From an uncultured Paraburkholderia sp. (GTDB lineage: Bacteria; Pseudomonadota; Gammaproteobacteria; Burkholderiales; Burkholderiaceae): DNA of 6,983 bases. Shown in pieces: positions 6,212-6,983 of the stretch. Below the pieces are notes generated by a model, which ran no database searches, was not told where the DNA came from, and worked only from the letters and a program-made list of their open reading frames with translations. Position 1 is the stretch's first letter. Each line of letters begins with the position of its first letter. The position numbers and the translations under genes are program-made. The stretch spans positions 1-6,983 of the forward strand of contig CALFSF010000041.1 of the NCBI GenBank assembly GCA_937917025.1, read 5' to 3'.

Positions 6212-6865
6212 ATGTCCTTCCTGCTCCACCAAGCCCGTTTTTTCACGACTGTGAATCACCTGCGTGATCTGCCGGCCACGTCTCAACCCGAAGTCGCCTT
6301 TGCAGGGCGCTCCAACGCCGGGAAGTCGACCGCGATCAACCTGCTGTGCAACCAGAAGCGGCTGGCCTTCGCCAGCAAGACACCCGGGCGCACGCAGCAT
6401 ATCAACTACTTCTCCGTGGGCCCCGCTGACGAGCCCGTCGCGCATCTCGTCGACCTGCCGGGCTACGGCTACGCCGAAGTGCCGGGCGCCGCGAAAGCCC
6501 ACTGGGAAGCGCTGCTGTCGTCGTACCTGCAGTCGCGCGCGCAGTTGCGCGGCATGGTCCTGATGATGGATTCGCGCCGTCCGCTCACCGAGCTGGATCG
6601 CCGGATGATCGAATGGTTCGCGCCCACCGGCAAGCCAATCCACACGCTGCTCACGAAGTGCGACAAATTGACGCGCCAGGAAAGCGTCAACGCGTTGCGT
6701 TCGACGCAGAAAGGGCTCGCCGAGTACCGTGCAGCAGGCTATCAGGGTGAATTGACCGTGCAGCTTTTTTCGGCGCTCAAGCGCGTCGGACTGGATGAGG
6801 CGCACGCGCTGCTCGAAGGCTGGCTGATTCCGGCCGCAAGCGAAGGCGAAGTGCCGGCGGCGTAA
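6212..6865 (+). CDS. engB: EngB (YihA/YsxC), ribosome-biogenesis GTP-binding protein
   Basis: EngB is a cytoplasmic TRAFAC-class GTPase needed for late assembly of the 50S ribosomal subunit and essential in many bacteria. The 217-residue product carries all GTPase boxes in order: G1 GRSNAGKS (32-39), switch I with TPGRTQHINYF (57-67), G3 DLPGYGYA (81-88), G4 TKCD (148-151) and G5 SALK (187-190). The frame is open upstream to a TTG at 6161. ATG 6212 is chosen because it gives the N-terminus usual for Burkholderia homologues as I remember them (MxFLLHQARFFTTVNHL). No clear Shine-Dalgarno precedes it, so the start rests on family comparison. It is divergent from the cytochrome gene and shares the intervening regulatory region with it. 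The C-terminal ten residues are low-complexity. Confidence 0.96.
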   Translation: MSFLLHQARFFTTVNHLRDLPATSQPEVAFAGRSNAGKSTAINLLCNQKRLAFASKTPGRTQHINYFSVGPADEPVAHLVDLPGYGYAEVPGAAKAHWEALLSSYLQSRAQLRGMVLMMDSRRPLTELDRRMIEWFAPTGKPIHTLLTKCDKLTRQESVNALRSTQKGLAEYRAAGYQGELTVQLFSALKRVGLDEAHALLEGWLIPAASEGEVPAA

Positions 6866-6907
6866 CCCGTGCCGTACTGGCCCGCTCGCGTTGTTTCGTC
6901 CGCCCAT

Positions 6908-6936
6908 AAAAAAACCCGCCGCTAGAGACGGCGGGT
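6908..6936 (-). terminator. Intrinsic terminator oriented for minus-strand transcription, at the right edge
   Basis: ACCCGCCG (6914-6921) and CGGCGGGT (6929-6936) form an 8-bp perfect stem with a seven-base loop. The stem is preceded on plus by seven As (6908-6914), which become a T-run after the stem on the minus strand. On plus the bases after the stem are CAAACAGCC, so it would be a poor terminator for engB itself. The polarity suggests a minus-strand transcript entering from the right. The nearest in-frame minus stop there is TAG at 6945-6947, eight bases before the stem. Confidence 0.8.
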
Positions 6937-6972
6937 CAAACAGCCTAATCGAAAAACGACAGGCACCCGCTC

Positions 6973-6980
6973 AGGGAGGA
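6973..6980 (+). promoter_or_regulatory. Strong plus-strand Shine-Dalgarno sequence at the right edge
   Basis: AGGGAGGA is three bases from the end of the window, close to the ideal anti-16S match. If a start codon follows within a few bases, a plus-strand gene begins just outside. In related genomes I recall hemB following engB on the same strand, which would fit, but no coding sequence of it is present here. Confidence 0.4.
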
Positions 6981-6983
6981 GAA

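Noticed and set aside
6945..6983. C-terminus of a minus-strand gene at the right edge (13 codons ending in TAG)
   Set aside because: Only 12 residues are visible and they match no family I recognise. Kept as a possibility in the edge finding but not annotated as a gene.

Overview
The window is GC-rich DNA that reads as a betaproteobacterial chromosome. It is most likely from the Burkholderiaceae (Burkholderia/Paraburkholderia/Caballeronia type). The evidence is the close resemblance of the EngB, MsrP/MsrQ, ResB/CcsA and cytochrome c4 proteins to what I remember of that family, and a gene order (engB, a c4-type cytochrome, resB, ccsA, msrP, msrQ) that I recall as typical there. No database search was run, so the genus is inference.

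Layout, right to left along the minus strand: a diheme cytochrome c4 gene (5326-5979) is followed by resB (3000-5207) and ccsA (1796-2995). These two encode the two-protein System II (Ccs) machine that attaches haem to CxxCH motifs in exported cytochromes. A strong intrinsic terminator (1737-1769) closes that unit. Next come msrP (631-1626) and msrQ (1-619, running off the left edge), which form the periplasmic methionine-sulfoxide reductase system: a Tat-exported molybdoenzyme and its haem-containing membrane electron donor. On the plus strand, engB (6212-6865), an essential ribosome-assembly GTPase, is transcribed divergently from the cytochrome gene. The 232-base gap between them carries several short symmetric elements. 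The right edge holds a minus-oriented terminator and, on the plus strand, a strong Shine-Dalgarno sequence that points out of the window.

The genes share an envelope redox theme: a c-type cytochrome, the machine that matures such cytochromes, and a periplasmic protein-repair system fed from the quinone pool. The clearest anomaly is in the cytochrome. An in-frame TAG at codon 143 lies exactly in the linker between its two haem domains, and the frame stays open and well conserved behind it to a normal TAA. As read, the gene makes only a single-haem N-terminal domain. Everything else looks like ordinary conserved core genome. I see no mobile elements, CRISPR arrays, tRNA or rRNA genes, and no convincing undescribed multi-gene system.
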